Shown here piece by piece: positions 54,357 through 63,842 of a DNA stretch of 64,000 nucleotides. The notes below the pieces were generated by a model. It was not told the origin of the DNA and searched no databases. It saw nothing but the letters and a program-made list of their open reading frames with translations. The position numbers and the translations under genes were made by a program. This DNA comes from Glacieibacterium sp038210595 (GTDB lineage: Bacteria > Pseudomonadota > Alphaproteobacteria > Sphingomonadales > Sphingomonadaceae). Each line of letters starts with the position of its first letter. Position 1 is the stretch's first letter. Where the stretch lies: positions 77,628 to 141,627 of the forward strand of contig JBBQWN010000002.1 of NCBI GenBank assembly GCA_038210595.1. Reading direction: 5' to 3'.

Positions 54357-55352
54357 TCAGTCCAGCGAGATGTAGTTCTGGGTCGACAGCGTCGCCAGCC
54401 ACGGCATGTCGACGAAGGTGCACAGCGCCAGCAGCGCGACCAGCACCGCGCTGACCGCGACCAGCCGCTTTTCGCCGAACAGTTTCTCGGGCTTCTGCGC
54501 CACCGATCCGGCCTGCATCGACAGCGCCATATACTGGGCGAACAGCGCCGCGAAGGCGGGCAGGGTCAGGACATATTCGATGCGGTATTTGACCAGGAAC
54601 ACCGCCAGGAAAAAGCCGCTGAGCATCGCATACAACAGGCAGGCGACGGTCAGGCTGACCTCGGTATAGCCGGCGAAGCTGGCGCGGTAGCGGGTCAGCA
54701 GCGCGTGGCCGTGGCTGGCAGTGATCTCGCGGTATTCGGACAGGCGCTTGGCGGTCATCAGGAAGCCGCCGCCAGTCCAGTAGGCGAGCAGCACCGACGA
54801 CGGCGGCAGCGTGTGTGGGTCAATCATCGCCCAGCCGATCATCATGCGGAGCGGGTTGTTTATCGCCTCGCTGACGACGTCGAAATAGGGCACGTCCTTC
54901 GACCGCAGCGGGCGGACATTGTAGACGATGCCCTGCATCGCGAACACCACAGCGACCCAGAACATCGCCATGTTGGCGAGCGCGGCGCAGGTCAGGCCGA
55001 TGACGACGAACGCCACCCATTCGAGCGCCACCAGCCGCGGATCGAGCTCGACCTGCACCGCGGTGCGCGCCGACTTGGTCGGGTGATGCTTGTCGAACTC
55101 GCGGTCCAGATACTCGTTGATCGTATAGTTCGCCGATGCGATCGCCACCGCGCACATGAAGCCGAGCGCGATGGTCAGCACCAGGCTGGGCGAATGGATG
55201 CCGCGCATGAGATAGGCCAGGACCATGCCGGGCACGATGAAGACATGCTTGGTCGCGTGATCGAAGCGGGCGATGGCGAGATAGTCACCAAGGCGGGCGC
55301 TGCGTCCGGCACCGGGCTTGGCCACGGTTTCGGCAAGGTCGGGAACTGGCAT
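54357..55352 (-). CDS. UbiA family prenyltransferase (DPPR synthase-like)
   Basis: A 331-residue membrane enzyme with about eight helices. The ATG at 55352 gives MPVPDLAETVAKPGAG; a longer frame is Arg-rich read-through. The prenyl-diphosphate site is NEYLDREFDKHHPTKS (79-94), close to the NDxxDxxxDxxHPxK of 5-phosphoribose-1-diphosphate decaprenyl transferases rather than the quinone UbiA. The second site VVSEAINNPLRMM is near 170. It may load phosphoribose on undecaprenyl/decaprenyl phosphate. It lies 17 bases from the membrane protein gene before it. Confidence 0.82.
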   Translation of the reverse strand: MPVPDLAETVAKPGAGRSARLGDYLAIARFDHATKHVFIVPGMVLAYLMRGIHSPSLVLTIALGFMCAVAIASANYTINEYLDREFDKHHPTKSARTAVQVELDPRLVALEWVAFVVIGLTCAALANMAMFWVAVVFAMQGIVYNVRPLRSKDVPYFDVVSEAINNPLRMMIGWAMIDPHTLPPSSVLLAYWTGGGFLMTAKRLSEYREITASHGHALLTRYRASFAGYTEVSLTVACLLYAMLSGFFLAVFLVKYRIEYVLTLPAFAALFAQYMALSMQAGSVAQKPEKLFGEKRLVAVSAVLVALLALCTFVDMPWLATLSTQNYISLD

Positions 55353-55369
55353 CTGGCGGGTACTCAATC

Positions 55370-56863
55370 TCAACTGCGGGACAGTGCTGGACGGCGGGAT
55401 GACGAAAGCCAGGCCGTGATCAGCAGCGCCGCGAGCGGCAGCAGCCAGACGACGCGGGCCTGGAAGCGGTCGTAGGGTGAGGCGAGGACACCGCAGACGA
55501 TGGCATTGGCACCGACCCCGGCGATGAGCAGCAAGACTAGCGGCATCAGCACGCGCGCCATCGCGTCTCGCCGCCGCGCCATCAGCACCAGGCCGGCCAC
55601 GATCACCGGAATTGACAATACCACGCCGGCTTGCTGGATCGTCGACCATATCTCCAGCGGCCGGTCGTCATGCCACAACCGCGAGGCGTGGATCCGGGCG
55701 ACGACGTGCGGCGGAAACCGGCGGTCGATGAAGCCGACCTTGCCGCGCGGCGACAGGTCGGCATAGGAAAAGCTGACGAGTTGCAGCGCTGCGTCGCCCG
55801 CGAGCATGGCGGAGGTCTGCACGGGTTCGGCCGCCAGTACCGCGAGCATCAGCGCCATGTCCTGCCGCGCGATCGCCTGCTTTAGCGCCGGGTCGGCGGT
55901 CTGGAACGAGCCGCTCGCGGGCCGCGGGTCGAATAGGAACGCGATCCAGTGGATCGGCAGCCGCGACCGGAACCTGCACACCGCCCATTGCGGCGGGGTG
56001 TCGTCGCAATGCGTCGTCAGGAACTCGGCGAGCACCGGCTTGCCGGCCAAATGCGCGGTCATGAACGGCATCCGTTCGGGCGGCTGGCCGGTGACGGCGC
56101 GCACCGCAAGCGCGAAACCGAAAATCGCGACGACACCCAATGTCACCACCCCTGCGGTGGCCCGGATTCCGCTCCAACCGAGCGTCGCGCGCAGCGACGG
56201 GAGCAGGCGGAGCAGCAGCGCCGCCACAAGCATCGCGCCAGCCAGTAGCAGGTGGGTATCGTGAGCCGTCACCGCGAACGCCGCGACGAGCACGAGTACG
56301 ATACGGTCGGCCCGGCGCAATCGCGGCCAGCAGGTGAGCAACGCCGCGAGCGCGGCGATCAGCACGCCCGCGAAGACGTCGGGCATGATCAAATTGGCAA
56401 ATAATGTCGCCGCGCTGCCTGCGGCGAGCACTGCCGCCACCACGGCGAAACCCAGGTGCGAGGTCAGGCCAAGCCCGCGATAATACAGCAGGGAAATGAC
56501 GATGCCGACCGACAGGCACTGCGCCGCCGCAACTGCCCACAGGCCGCCGATGCAGTCGAACAGCCACGCCGCGGTGCCGTAGTAGATTGACCGTCCGCCC
56601 TTGAAACCGGCCTTGGTCCCCGGCGTCGTGCCGGGTGCCGCAACCGCGACGCGCGCGACTTTCGACGGGTCCGCCCATTCGCTGCGAACGCCGGTCAGCG
56701 CGGCGGCGGCGGTCGCGGGGCGCTGCAGATAGCCCTGCGTGTCCTCGTAGATCAGCGGATACAGGTTCCACACCGCCATCCAGCTGAACAGCATTGCCGC
56801 GAGGCAGGCCGCGACATAGGGCGTCCACGCCCCCGGGCCGCGCAAGGCCGTGTCTGCTACCAC
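55370..56863 (-). CDS. polytopic membrane protein, GT-C glycosyltransferase-like
   Basis: A 497-residue protein with about ten to twelve helices. GTG 56863, overlapping the gatA stop, is the best start by frame and coupling. The first periplasmic loop begins YPLIYEDTQGYLQ, an acidic Glu-Asp motif at the place where GT-C enzymes bind polyprenyl-linked sugars; the last loop has SPYDRFQARVVWLLP. I do not recognise a named family. Next to UbiA, HAD and GtrA it fits a transferase that uses a lipid-linked sugar, or a polymer-linking enzyme. Confidence 0.6.
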   Translation of the reverse strand: MVADTALRGPGAWTPYVAACLAAMLFSWMAVWNLYPLIYEDTQGYLQRPATAAAALTGVRSEWADPSKVARVAVAAPGTTPGTKAGFKGGRSIYYGTAAWLFDCIGGLWAVAAAQCLSVGIVISLLYYRGLGLTSHLGFAVVAAVLAAGSAATLFANLIMPDVFAGVLIAALAALLTCWPRLRRADRIVLVLVAAFAVTAHDTHLLLAGAMLVAALLLRLLPSLRATLGWSGIRATAGVVTLGVVAIFGFALAVRAVTGQPPERMPFMTAHLAGKPVLAEFLTTHCDDTPPQWAVCRFRSRLPIHWIAFLFDPRPASGSFQTADPALKQAIARQDMALMLAVLAAEPVQTSAMLAGDAALQLVSFSYADLSPRGKVGFIDRRFPPHVVARIHASRLWHDDRPLEIWSTIQQAGVVLSIPVIVAGLVLMARRRDAMARVLMPLVLLLIAGVGANAIVCGVLASPYDRFQARVVWLLPLAALLITAWLSSSRRPALSRS

Positions 56864-58332
56864 CAGCGATCGGGGCGGGCGACGAAACCGGCGGCGCGCT
56901 CGATGGCGTAACCGGCGTTGAGCACGTCCGCCTCCCCGAACGCCGGGCCGATAACCTGCAGCCCGAGCGGCAGGCCGGTGGCGCTGAGGCCGGCAGGCAC
57001 GCTCATCGCGGGCAGCCCGGCCATCGACGCGGGCACGGTGAAGACGTCGTTCAGATACATCTCCAGCGGGTCGGCCTTGTCGCCGGCGGCGAACGCGGCG
57101 CTGGGCGCGGTCGGCGTTAGCAGCAGGTCGCACTGTTCCCAGGCAAGGTCGAAGTCGCGGGCGATCAGCGCGCGGACCTTCTGCGCCTGAAGGTAATAGG
57201 CGTCGTAGAAACCCGCCGACAGGACGTAGGTGCCGATCATGATGCGGCGCTTGACCTCCGGCCCGAAGCCGGCGGCGCGGGTCGCCTCGTACATGTCGGC
57301 AAGGTTGCCGCCCTCGGGTTGGACGCGCAGCCCGTAGCGGACGCCGTCATAGCGCGCGAGGTTGGACGACGCCTCCGCCGGCGCGACAATATAATAAGCG
57401 GGCAGGGCGTACTTGGTGTGCGGCAGCGAGACGTCGACCACTGTCGCGCCCGCGTCCGTCAGCCACGTCAGCCCCTGGTCCCACAGCGCCGCGATGGTCG
57501 CGTCCATGCCGTCGATGCGGTATTCCCTGGGCACGCCGATGCGCTTGCCCTTGAGGTCGCCGGTCAGCAGCGCCGCGAAGTCCGGCACCGGCATGTCGAG
57601 CGAGGTCGAATCCTTGGGGTCGTAGCCGCACATCGAGGTCAGCAGGATGGCGCAGTCGCGCACGTCGCGTGCCATCGGCCCGGCCTGGTCGAGCGACGAG
57701 GCGAACGCCACCACGCCCCAGCGCGAGCAGCGGCCATAGGTCGGCTTGATGCCCGCGATGCCGACGAACGCCGCGGGTTGGCGTATCGAGCCGCCGGTGT
57801 CGGTGCCGGTCGCGCCCGCGCACAGCCGCGCCGCCACCGCCGCCGCCGAGCCGCCGGACGAGCCGCCGGGCACCAACGGCCGGTTCGAGCCGCGCGCGCG
57901 CCACGGCGAGACGACGTTGCCGAACGCGGACGTCTCGTTCGACGAACCCATCGCAAACTGGTCCATGTTGAGCTTGCCGAGCATGCCCGCGCCGTCGGCG
58001 AACAGCTTGGCGGTGACTGTCGATTCATATGGCGGCACGAAGCCCTCGAGGATTCTGGAACCCGCCGTCGTCTGTACGCCGGCAGTGCAGAACAAATCCT
58101 TGATGCCGAGCGGAATACCGCTCAACGGTCGCGCCGTGCCGCCCGCCAGCGCGGCGTCGGCGGTATCGGCGGCGGCGAGCGCATGCTCGGGCGTCTCGAC
58201 GATGAAGGCGTTCAGGCCCCGCGCCGCCGCGACGGCGTCGTTGTGCGCCGTCGCCAATTCGCGCGCCGAGAACTCCCGCGCCCGCAGTCCCGCCTGCATC
58301 GCGGCGATCGACAGGTCGGTCAGCGCAGTCAT
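56857..58332 (-). CDS. gatA: aspartyl/glutamyl-tRNA amidotransferase subunit A
   Basis: A 491-residue amidase that frees ammonia from glutamine or asparagine. The catalytic set is Lys78 (GIPLGIKDLF), Ser158 (PGGSSGGSAA) and Ser182 (TDTGGSIRQPAA). The ATG at 58332 shares one base with the gatC stop; the longer open frame upstream is read-through of gatC. Length is normal for GatA. Its stop region overlaps the start of the following membrane protein gene, so it is translationally coupled to a gene outside tRNA metabolism. Confidence 0.97.
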   Translation of the reverse strand: MTALTDLSIAAMQAGLRAREFSARELATAHNDAVAAARGLNAFIVETPEHALAAADTADAALAGGTARPLSGIPLGIKDLFCTAGVQTTAGSRILEGFVPPYESTVTAKLFADGAGMLGKLNMDQFAMGSSNETSAFGNVVSPWRARGSNRPLVPGGSSGGSAAAVAARLCAGATGTDTGGSIRQPAAFVGIAGIKPTYGRCSRWGVVAFASSLDQAGPMARDVRDCAILLTSMCGYDPKDSTSLDMPVPDFAALLTGDLKGKRIGVPREYRIDGMDATIAALWDQGLTWLTDAGATVVDVSLPHTKYALPAYYIVAPAEASSNLARYDGVRYGLRVQPEGGNLADMYEATRAAGFGPEVKRRIMIGTYVLSAGFYDAYYLQAQKVRALIARDFDLAWEQCDLLLTPTAPSAAFAAGDKADPLEMYLNDVFTVPASMAGLPAMSVPAGLSATGLPLGLQVIGPAFGEADVLNAGYAIERAAGFVARPDRWW

Positions 58333-58634
58333 TATTCGATCACCTTGGGCACCGCGAAGAAGCCGTAGCCGGCGGCGGGCGCGTTGCTCAGCACCTTGTC
58401 GCGGACATCGCCGCCGGTGTCCTGTCCGTCGGTGACGACGTCGTCGCGCCACTTCAGCTTGAGCGGGATGACCGCGGTCATCGGCTCGACGCCGGTCGTG
58501 TCGACCTCGCCGAGCTGTTCGATCCAGCCGATCAGGCCGTTGAGTTCGGCCTCCAGCGGCGCGGCCTCGGCCTCGCTCAGCTTGATGCGCGCGAGATGCG
58601 CGATGCGTTTGATGGTGGCGCTATCGACAGACAT
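58332..58634 (-). CDS. gatC: aspartyl/glutamyl-tRNA amidotransferase subunit C
   Basis: A 100-residue small subunit that stabilises GatA-GatB. MSVDSATIKRIAHLARIKLSEAE is the family start, followed by WIEQLGEVDTTGVEPM and the C-terminal DKVLSNAPAAGYGFFAVPKVIE. It is the first gene of the seven-gene operon on the minus strand. The stretch from 58635 to 58798 separates it from a divergent secreted protein and must carry its promoter. Confidence 0.96.
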   Translation of the reverse strand: MSVDSATIKRIAHLARIKLSEAEAAPLEAELNGLIGWIEQLGEVDTTGVEPMTAVIPLKLKWRDDVVTDGQDTGGDVRDKVLSNAPAAGYGFFAVPKVIE

Positions 58635-58798
58635 GCGGCGCGGTTAGCAGGGGGGCGGAGGAGGAACAAGGCGCACGGCACCCACGCCGCCAAGGTAGCC
58701 ACGCTGATCCGAGCGCATCATCGTTTTGTCACAGTAATAATATATCAAACGATAGGTACGGGATCGCACGAGACACACTGAGCTACAAGAGGTTGCAT

Positions 58799-59902
58799 AT
58801 GCGGATGTTGCTTGCCGGGTGCTGCGCGTTGGCCTTCGGTGCCGCCCCGGTGTTCGGGCAGGCGATCGGCTCGCTCGATAACTTCGACTGCGTCAACGAT
58901 ACCGGCGTGACCGCCGAAGGTTTCGAGATCGAGGTCGAGGATATCTCTCCCTCCGATATAACCCGGGCGTTTCCTTCGAACTTCGTCGGGCAGGAGCAGG
59001 TCCAGAGGTTCGGCCTGCCGACCATCGTCGCTTTCGACGACACCGCCATCGGCGGCAAGAAGGGTGTCCGGATCCGCTGGGCCGCAACCTGGGACGGCTC
59101 GAAATGGGTCGCCAGGTACGGCAGCTTTTCGAGCGACGGCGTCGCCTATGTCCCCAAGGCGCCGCCGACGCAGGGCGACAGCTGCTGGCTGTACGGCCAG
59201 GGCGCCAGCTATGCTTACAGCGGTTGCGATCACTTCGGCCTGAGTTTCGGCCTCAGCGCGGCACCCGGCGCGATCCATTATCACTGGCTGGTGCCGGATA
59301 CCGCGACGCCAGGCACGCTGACGCAAGCGCAGTGGACCGGCATGGGGCCGATACCGCCGGCGCCGATCCAGGTCTATGTGGCACCGGTCGCCGGGGTGCC
59401 CGCCGCCGTCCAGGCGGTCGTGCATGCTGTCGAAGCGCTGGACCCGGCCGACCCGCCCGAGCCGCAATGGGGGGATGCAGTCTGGGTTCATACCTATACG
59501 TCGCAGGCACCGCAGGCGGCCGACCTGAACGCGCTTCAGGCCGGCCTGGTCCCGGTCCACAACGATCCGGTGAAACACATCAAGGTGAAGTCCCGGTGGG
59601 CGCTGCTGCAGCGTGCCCCCGCCGGCGCCGAGGCCGCGGAGAAGGTCGAGCAGGAGAACGACAAGGTCGAAGCCGGCAAGGTCGCTGTCGTCAAGCGCTA
59701 TGTCTATTATCACTATGTCGGGGTCTACGACCCGGAAACGCACGAAGCGATTTGCGCGCCGGAGCTGCTCCACAGCAACGGCCCCTGCACCAGCGGGCCG
59801 CGCACCTATCGCTACACCGACCCCGTGACCGGCGCGACACGGCGCGTCATCGAAAAGGGCAAATTCTACGGCGCGCACAACGCGGCGTTCAATCTACCCT
59901 GA
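58799..59902 (+). CDS. secreted protein of unknown function
   Basis: A 367-residue protein. The ATG at 58799 is preceded by AAGAGG six bases upstream. A signal peptide ends VFGQ. Sequence features are GSLDNFDCVNDTGVTAEGFEIEVEDI, DSCWLYGQGASYAYSGCDHFGLSF, a Pro-rich stretch (about 190-230), VKSRWALLQRAPAGAEAAEKVEQENDKVE, and a C-terminal YVYYHYVGVYDPETHEAIC. Four of five Cys are in two pairs. I do not recognise a domain. The AT-rich region just upstream (58720-58760) marks its promoter. No partner gene is obvious. Confidence 0.75.
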   Translation: MRMLLAGCCALAFGAAPVFGQAIGSLDNFDCVNDTGVTAEGFEIEVEDISPSDITRAFPSNFVGQEQVQRFGLPTIVAFDDTAIGGKKGVRIRWAATWDGSKWVARYGSFSSDGVAYVPKAPPTQGDSCWLYGQGASYAYSGCDHFGLSFGLSAAPGAIHYHWLVPDTATPGTLTQAQWTGMGPIPPAPIQVYVAPVAGVPAAVQAVVHAVEALDPADPPEPQWGDAVWVHTYTSQAPQAADLNALQAGLVPVHNDPVKHIKVKSRWALLQRAPAGAEAAEKVEQENDKVEAGKVAVVKRYVYYHYVGVYDPETHEAICAPELLHSNGPCTSGPRTYRYTDPVTGATRRVIEKGKFYGAHNAAFNLP

Positions 59903-59956
59903 GCTCCCGGCGCCGATTGCAGGCATCGACGGGCCCGGCACTACCGAGCCCCGTCC

Positions 59957-61993
59957 TCAATCCTGGAACTTTGGCCTGCCCGCGAACCCGCCCGCGGCCC
60001 GCAGCGCGTCGGCGTCCATCAATTTGCCGTCCATCATCACGACTTTCGTGTGGCGCAGGTCGCCGATGACTTTCGACGGGTCGCCGTCGACGAGGACGAG
60101 GTCTGCGGCCTTGCCGACGGTGATCGAGCCGGTCTTGGCGCCCATCCCGACCAGCGTCGCGGTCGCCTGCGTCCCCGCGTACAGCGCCTCGGCGTTGGTG
60201 AAGCCCGCCGCGACGTACAGCTCCAGCTCGCGGACCAACTCCAGGCCGCTGCCGTCAGTGCCCGCGACGATCGGCACGCCGGCCTTGTGCATCGCGCCGA
60301 CGAGGTCGCTGAGCTTCCTGAACGAGGCGCGATAGTCGGCACGGGTCAGGTCCTTCGGCGGCGCGAAGCCGCCGGAGCGGAAGCCGCGCTCGGTGGCGGG
60401 AGGCAGGGTGCCGACGAACGGCGCGTAGGCGGGCGACAGGTCGCCGTTTTCGGGCACGTACAGGCTTTCGGCGACAACGAGGGTGGGATCGCTGGCGATC
60501 TTCTTCGCCGCCATCTTTGCGATCAGCGACTTCATCGGCTCGGCGTTCAGGTCGACGCCCTTGGCATAGCGGCCCGGCCCCTCGAAGCGCGCGAAGCCGT
60601 TGGAGACGTTGACGACGCTGTCGGGCATCGCCTGCATCAGCACGAAATAGATGTGCGTGATCTCGTCATAGCCCGCATCGATGGCCTCGTTGGTGCGCAT
60701 CCCGGCTGGCAAATGGCCGTGCACGTGGAGGCCGAGCTTGTGCGCCTCGGCGGCGGCGGGCTTGACCCACGCCGGGTTGAACGTGCCGTAGAACTTCACG
60801 CCCGTCATACCGTCGGCCTTGGCCTTGTCGACCTTGGCGATGGCCTCGGCCTCGGTCGTCGCGACCTCGGCGACCTGCGCAGTGTTGGGGCCCTTCCCGT
60901 CGATCAGCGTCGAGGCATAGACGTGGGGGCTTAGCAGCTCGCCCTTCGCGCGGCGCTGCGCCCGCGCGATGGTCAACTGGGTGACGTTGCCCGGATCGCG
61001 CACCGACGTGACGCCGATCGACAGCAGCATCGGGCCGGTCGAATCGTCGCCGAAGTGCATGTGGCTGTCCCACAGGCCGGGAACGAGCGTCTTGCCGGTG
61101 CCGTCGATGACCTGCGCCTGCATCTTGGTTTTCACTTTGGCGGCCGGGCCGACGGCGGTGATCAGGCCGTTCTCGACCAGCACGGTCTGGTCGTCGACGA
61201 ACTTGCGGGCGTCGGCATCGAACAGCCGCACGTTCTTGAACGCGACCTGGCCGGCCGGGGTGACCGCCAGCGATTTCGCCAGCGCCGGCATCTGCGCCGA
61301 CAGCGCTTTCGCCTGCGCCGCCTCCATGTTCTTCTGCTCGCCCGCATAGGCCTCCGGCAGCCAGGCGAGGCCGAACGACACTCCGAAGAACTTGCCGTCG
61401 GCGGTCGCCCAGAGCGGCAGCGGCGAGTTGCTGATGCCGCTGATCGCCCAGAGGTCGATGGTCTTCTTCGCGGCGCCCGTGCCGACCTCGAGGCTGGTCA
61501 GCTTGGCGGCCGTCGCGGTGCCGCCGGGCAGCAGCTTCAGCGTCTTGTCCGGGCTGGCGAGCAGTCGCTCCAGGAACCACGCATTGGTGTCCATCGGGCC
61601 ACCGACAGTTGCATAGAATTGTCCGTTATAGGCGGCCGAGCCGCCGTCGATCTGGCTCTTCCAGGTCGCGGTGTTACCGGTGCGGGTATAGGTTTCGGCG
61701 ACATCGCCGTCCGGCGCTACGCCGCGGATGGTGACGGCGGCGGGCATGCCGTCTGCGCCAGCCTTGCCACTATAGTCGATCTCCCACACCTGGCCACGCA
61801 GGTTCATGCTCTCGCGTGCCTGCCGCGTGCCGTCAGCGGTCACCCAGCTGTACGAATCGCCGTGCTTGCCGCCGGTTGACTGGATGATGAAGTGCTTCGC
61901 ATCCGCCGGCGGCTTGGCCAGCTGGTCGACCGGGGTCTGAGCCAGCGCCGACGTGGCAAGGAACAGGGCGGCGAGGCTCGCGAAACGGCGCAT
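59957..61993 (-). CDS. secreted amidohydrolase
   Basis: A 678-residue protein with a signal peptide ending ALAQ. Residues about 20-250 form a family-specific N-terminal beta domain. The amidohydrolase domain (about 265-678) has GLWDSHMHFGDDS with the metal HxH, the carboxylated-Lys region TGVKFYG, HVHGHLP, ITHIYF, and AGTDGSG with the metal Asp. Such enzymes cut cyclic imides, dipeptides or prolidase-like substrates in the periplasm. The substrate is open. It is 54 bases from the D-aminoacylase-like gene upstream, likely in one unit. Confidence 0.9.
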   Translation of the reverse strand: MRRFASLAALFLATSALAQTPVDQLAKPPADAKHFIIQSTGGKHGDSYSWVTADGTRQARESMNLRGQVWEIDYSGKAGADGMPAAVTIRGVAPDGDVAETYTRTGNTATWKSQIDGGSAAYNGQFYATVGGPMDTNAWFLERLLASPDKTLKLLPGGTATAAKLTSLEVGTGAAKKTIDLWAISGISNSPLPLWATADGKFFGVSFGLAWLPEAYAGEQKNMEAAQAKALSAQMPALAKSLAVTPAGQVAFKNVRLFDADARKFVDDQTVLVENGLITAVGPAAKVKTKMQAQVIDGTGKTLVPGLWDSHMHFGDDSTGPMLLSIGVTSVRDPGNVTQLTIARAQRRAKGELLSPHVYASTLIDGKGPNTAQVAEVATTEAEAIAKVDKAKADGMTGVKFYGTFNPAWVKPAAAEAHKLGLHVHGHLPAGMRTNEAIDAGYDEITHIYFVLMQAMPDSVVNVSNGFARFEGPGRYAKGVDLNAEPMKSLIAKMAAKKIASDPTLVVAESLYVPENGDLSPAYAPFVGTLPPATERGFRSGGFAPPKDLTRADYRASFRKLSDLVGAMHKAGVPIVAGTDGSGLELVRELELYVAAGFTNAEALYAGTQATATLVGMGAKTGSITVGKAADLVLVDGDPSKVIGDLRHTKVVMMDGKLMDADALRAAGGFAGRPKFQD

Positions 61994-62047
61994 GGACGGA
62001 TTCCTGTGGTGGTGTGTCAGACGACTAGCACGCGTAACGAACCCGCC

Positions 62048-63712
62048 TCAAGGGCATTTGCCCGCGCCCGGGCCACGCACGAAACGACCCGCTGCCGCTC
62101 CGGTCGGCGCCCCGTCCTTCAGCACCTGCACGCCGTTGACGAAGACCTGCGCGACCCCGGTCGCATAGGCCATCGGCTTTTCGAAGGTGGCGCGGTCGCC
62201 GATCGTCGCGGGATCGAACACGACCAGGTCGGCGAACGCCCCTGCCGCCAGCCGGCCGCGATCCTTGAGGCCGAGGTTGTCGGCGGGGAAGCTGGTCAGC
62301 CGCCGGATCGCGTCGGGCAGCGTCGCCGCCTTGTCCTCGCGGACGTATTTGCCGAGCAGCCGGGCGACGTTGCCATAGCCGCGCGGGTGGGGGTTCGACA
62401 GCAGGAACGCGCCCTCCGGCGCGGACGCGTCGGCGTCGCTGCCGAACGCCATCCATGGCAGCCCGACCTGGCGGCGGACATTCGCCTCGTCCATCAGGAA
62501 ATAGGCGGTGCCGACGCGGCTGCCGTCCTCGATCACCAGGTCGACGAGCGTGTCCTCCGGGCTGGTGCCGCGCAGTTTCGCGACCTCGGCGAGCGTCTTG
62601 CCGGTCAGGGGTTTCAGCTTGGGGTTCTTGAACGCCAGGAACAGCACCCGGTCCGGCGTGCCGGCCTTCAGGTACAGGCTTTCCCAGTCGCTGCCGCCCT
62701 TGCGCATCTCGGCGATCACCCGGGCGCGGGTGGCCGGGTCGCGCAGCCGCTCGGCCCATTTGTCATAGCCGCCGGCCTGCACCCAGGTCGGCATCGCGGC
62801 GTCGAGGCCGGTGGCGCCGGCGGTGTAATTGTACATGTCGGCGGTGATGCGGATGCCCGCCTTCCGAGCCGCCTCGACGCGGGCAATGACGGTATCGAGC
62901 TTGCCCCAATTATCCTTGCCCGCCTGTTTCAGGTGATAGATCTCGGCCGGGCCACCGGACGCCCGCGCGATCTCGATCAGCTCGTCGACCGCTTCGACCA
63001 GCCGGTCACCCTCCGAGCGCATGTGGCTGATGTACATGCCGCCGCACTTGGCGCTTTCGGTGGCGAGGGCGATCAGCTCGGGAGTCTCGGCATAGGAGGC
63101 GGGCGCGTAGATCAGCGAGGTGCCGACGCCCATCGCGCCCTCGTTCATCGCCTCGCGGACCAGCCTGCGCATGGCGTCGAGCTGCGCCGGCGTCGGGTCG
63201 ATGTCGTCGAAGCCGAGCACGTGCTCGCGCACCGTCGTCGCGCCGACGAAGCTGGCGACATTGGGCGCGATGCCGCGCTTCTCCAGTATGGCCAGATACT
63301 CACCCAGCGTGGTCCAGGTGACCGGGTATCTGATATCGGACTGCTGCTTCCGCACATAATCTTTCAGCGCCGGGCTTAGCGGCCCCATCGATTCGCCTTC
63401 GCCCATGACCTGCAGGGTGACGCCCTGCTTCAGGTCGCTGACGCCGCGGCCGTCCTCGATCAGGCTCTCGGTCGACCAGCTCAGCATGTTGATGAAGCCG
63501 GGCGCGACCGCCATGCCGCGCGCGTCTATCGTCCGGGTCGCGGCCGGCGGCTGCCCCGTGCCGACGCCGCTGATGCGGTCGCCGTCGACCGCCACCCAGC
63601 CGGTGTAGGGCGCGCCGCCGAGCCCGTCGAAGACCTGCGCGTTGGTGACGACCAGCGTCGCCCCCGCCGCCGGCGTGGCCAGCAATGCCGCTATCAGACC
63701 GATCGCCCGCAT
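62048..63712 (-). CDS. D-aminoacylase-like amidohydrolase lacking the first HxH motif
   Basis: A 554-residue protein with a signal peptide ending AAGA. The ATG at 63712 has GGGAG upstream. It follows the D-aminoacylase/N-acyl-D-amino-acid deacylase family along its length, with YISHMRSEGDRL, EIYHLKQAGKDN and FGSDADAS. At the first metal site, where the family has GFIDxHxH, it reads GFINMLSWS, so the HxH pair is missing. The subgroup with this change recurs in the family as I recall. It may use one metal or a different chemistry. Confidence 0.88.
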   Translation of the reverse strand: MRAIGLIAALLATPAAGATLVVTNAQVFDGLGGAPYTGWVAVDGDRISGVGTGQPPAATRTIDARGMAVAPGFINMLSWSTESLIEDGRGVSDLKQGVTLQVMGEGESMGPLSPALKDYVRKQQSDIRYPVTWTTLGEYLAILEKRGIAPNVASFVGATTVREHVLGFDDIDPTPAQLDAMRRLVREAMNEGAMGVGTSLIYAPASYAETPELIALATESAKCGGMYISHMRSEGDRLVEAVDELIEIARASGGPAEIYHLKQAGKDNWGKLDTVIARVEAARKAGIRITADMYNYTAGATGLDAAMPTWVQAGGYDKWAERLRDPATRARVIAEMRKGGSDWESLYLKAGTPDRVLFLAFKNPKLKPLTGKTLAEVAKLRGTSPEDTLVDLVIEDGSRVGTAYFLMDEANVRRQVGLPWMAFGSDADASAPEGAFLLSNPHPRGYGNVARLLGKYVREDKAATLPDAIRRLTSFPADNLGLKDRGRLAAGAFADLVVFDPATIGDRATFEKPMAYATGVAQVFVNGVQVLKDGAPTGAAAGRFVRGPGAGKCP

Positions 63713-63842
63713 CTCGTTCTCCCTCCGCACCGAGCTTAGGCAGGCGGGCGGCGGACGCAACCGGCGCCGCGGTTTGAGCGGCCGGTGGTTTTCCCCTAGC
63801 TCTGGCCGCGACCGGGGCGGCGGGCCGGGTGGAGACTTTGCG

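Noticed and set aside
56857..58452. Longer GatA start at 58452
   Set aside because: The extra N-terminus is Arg-rich read-through of gatC; ATG 58332 gives the standard length and overlaps the gatC stop.
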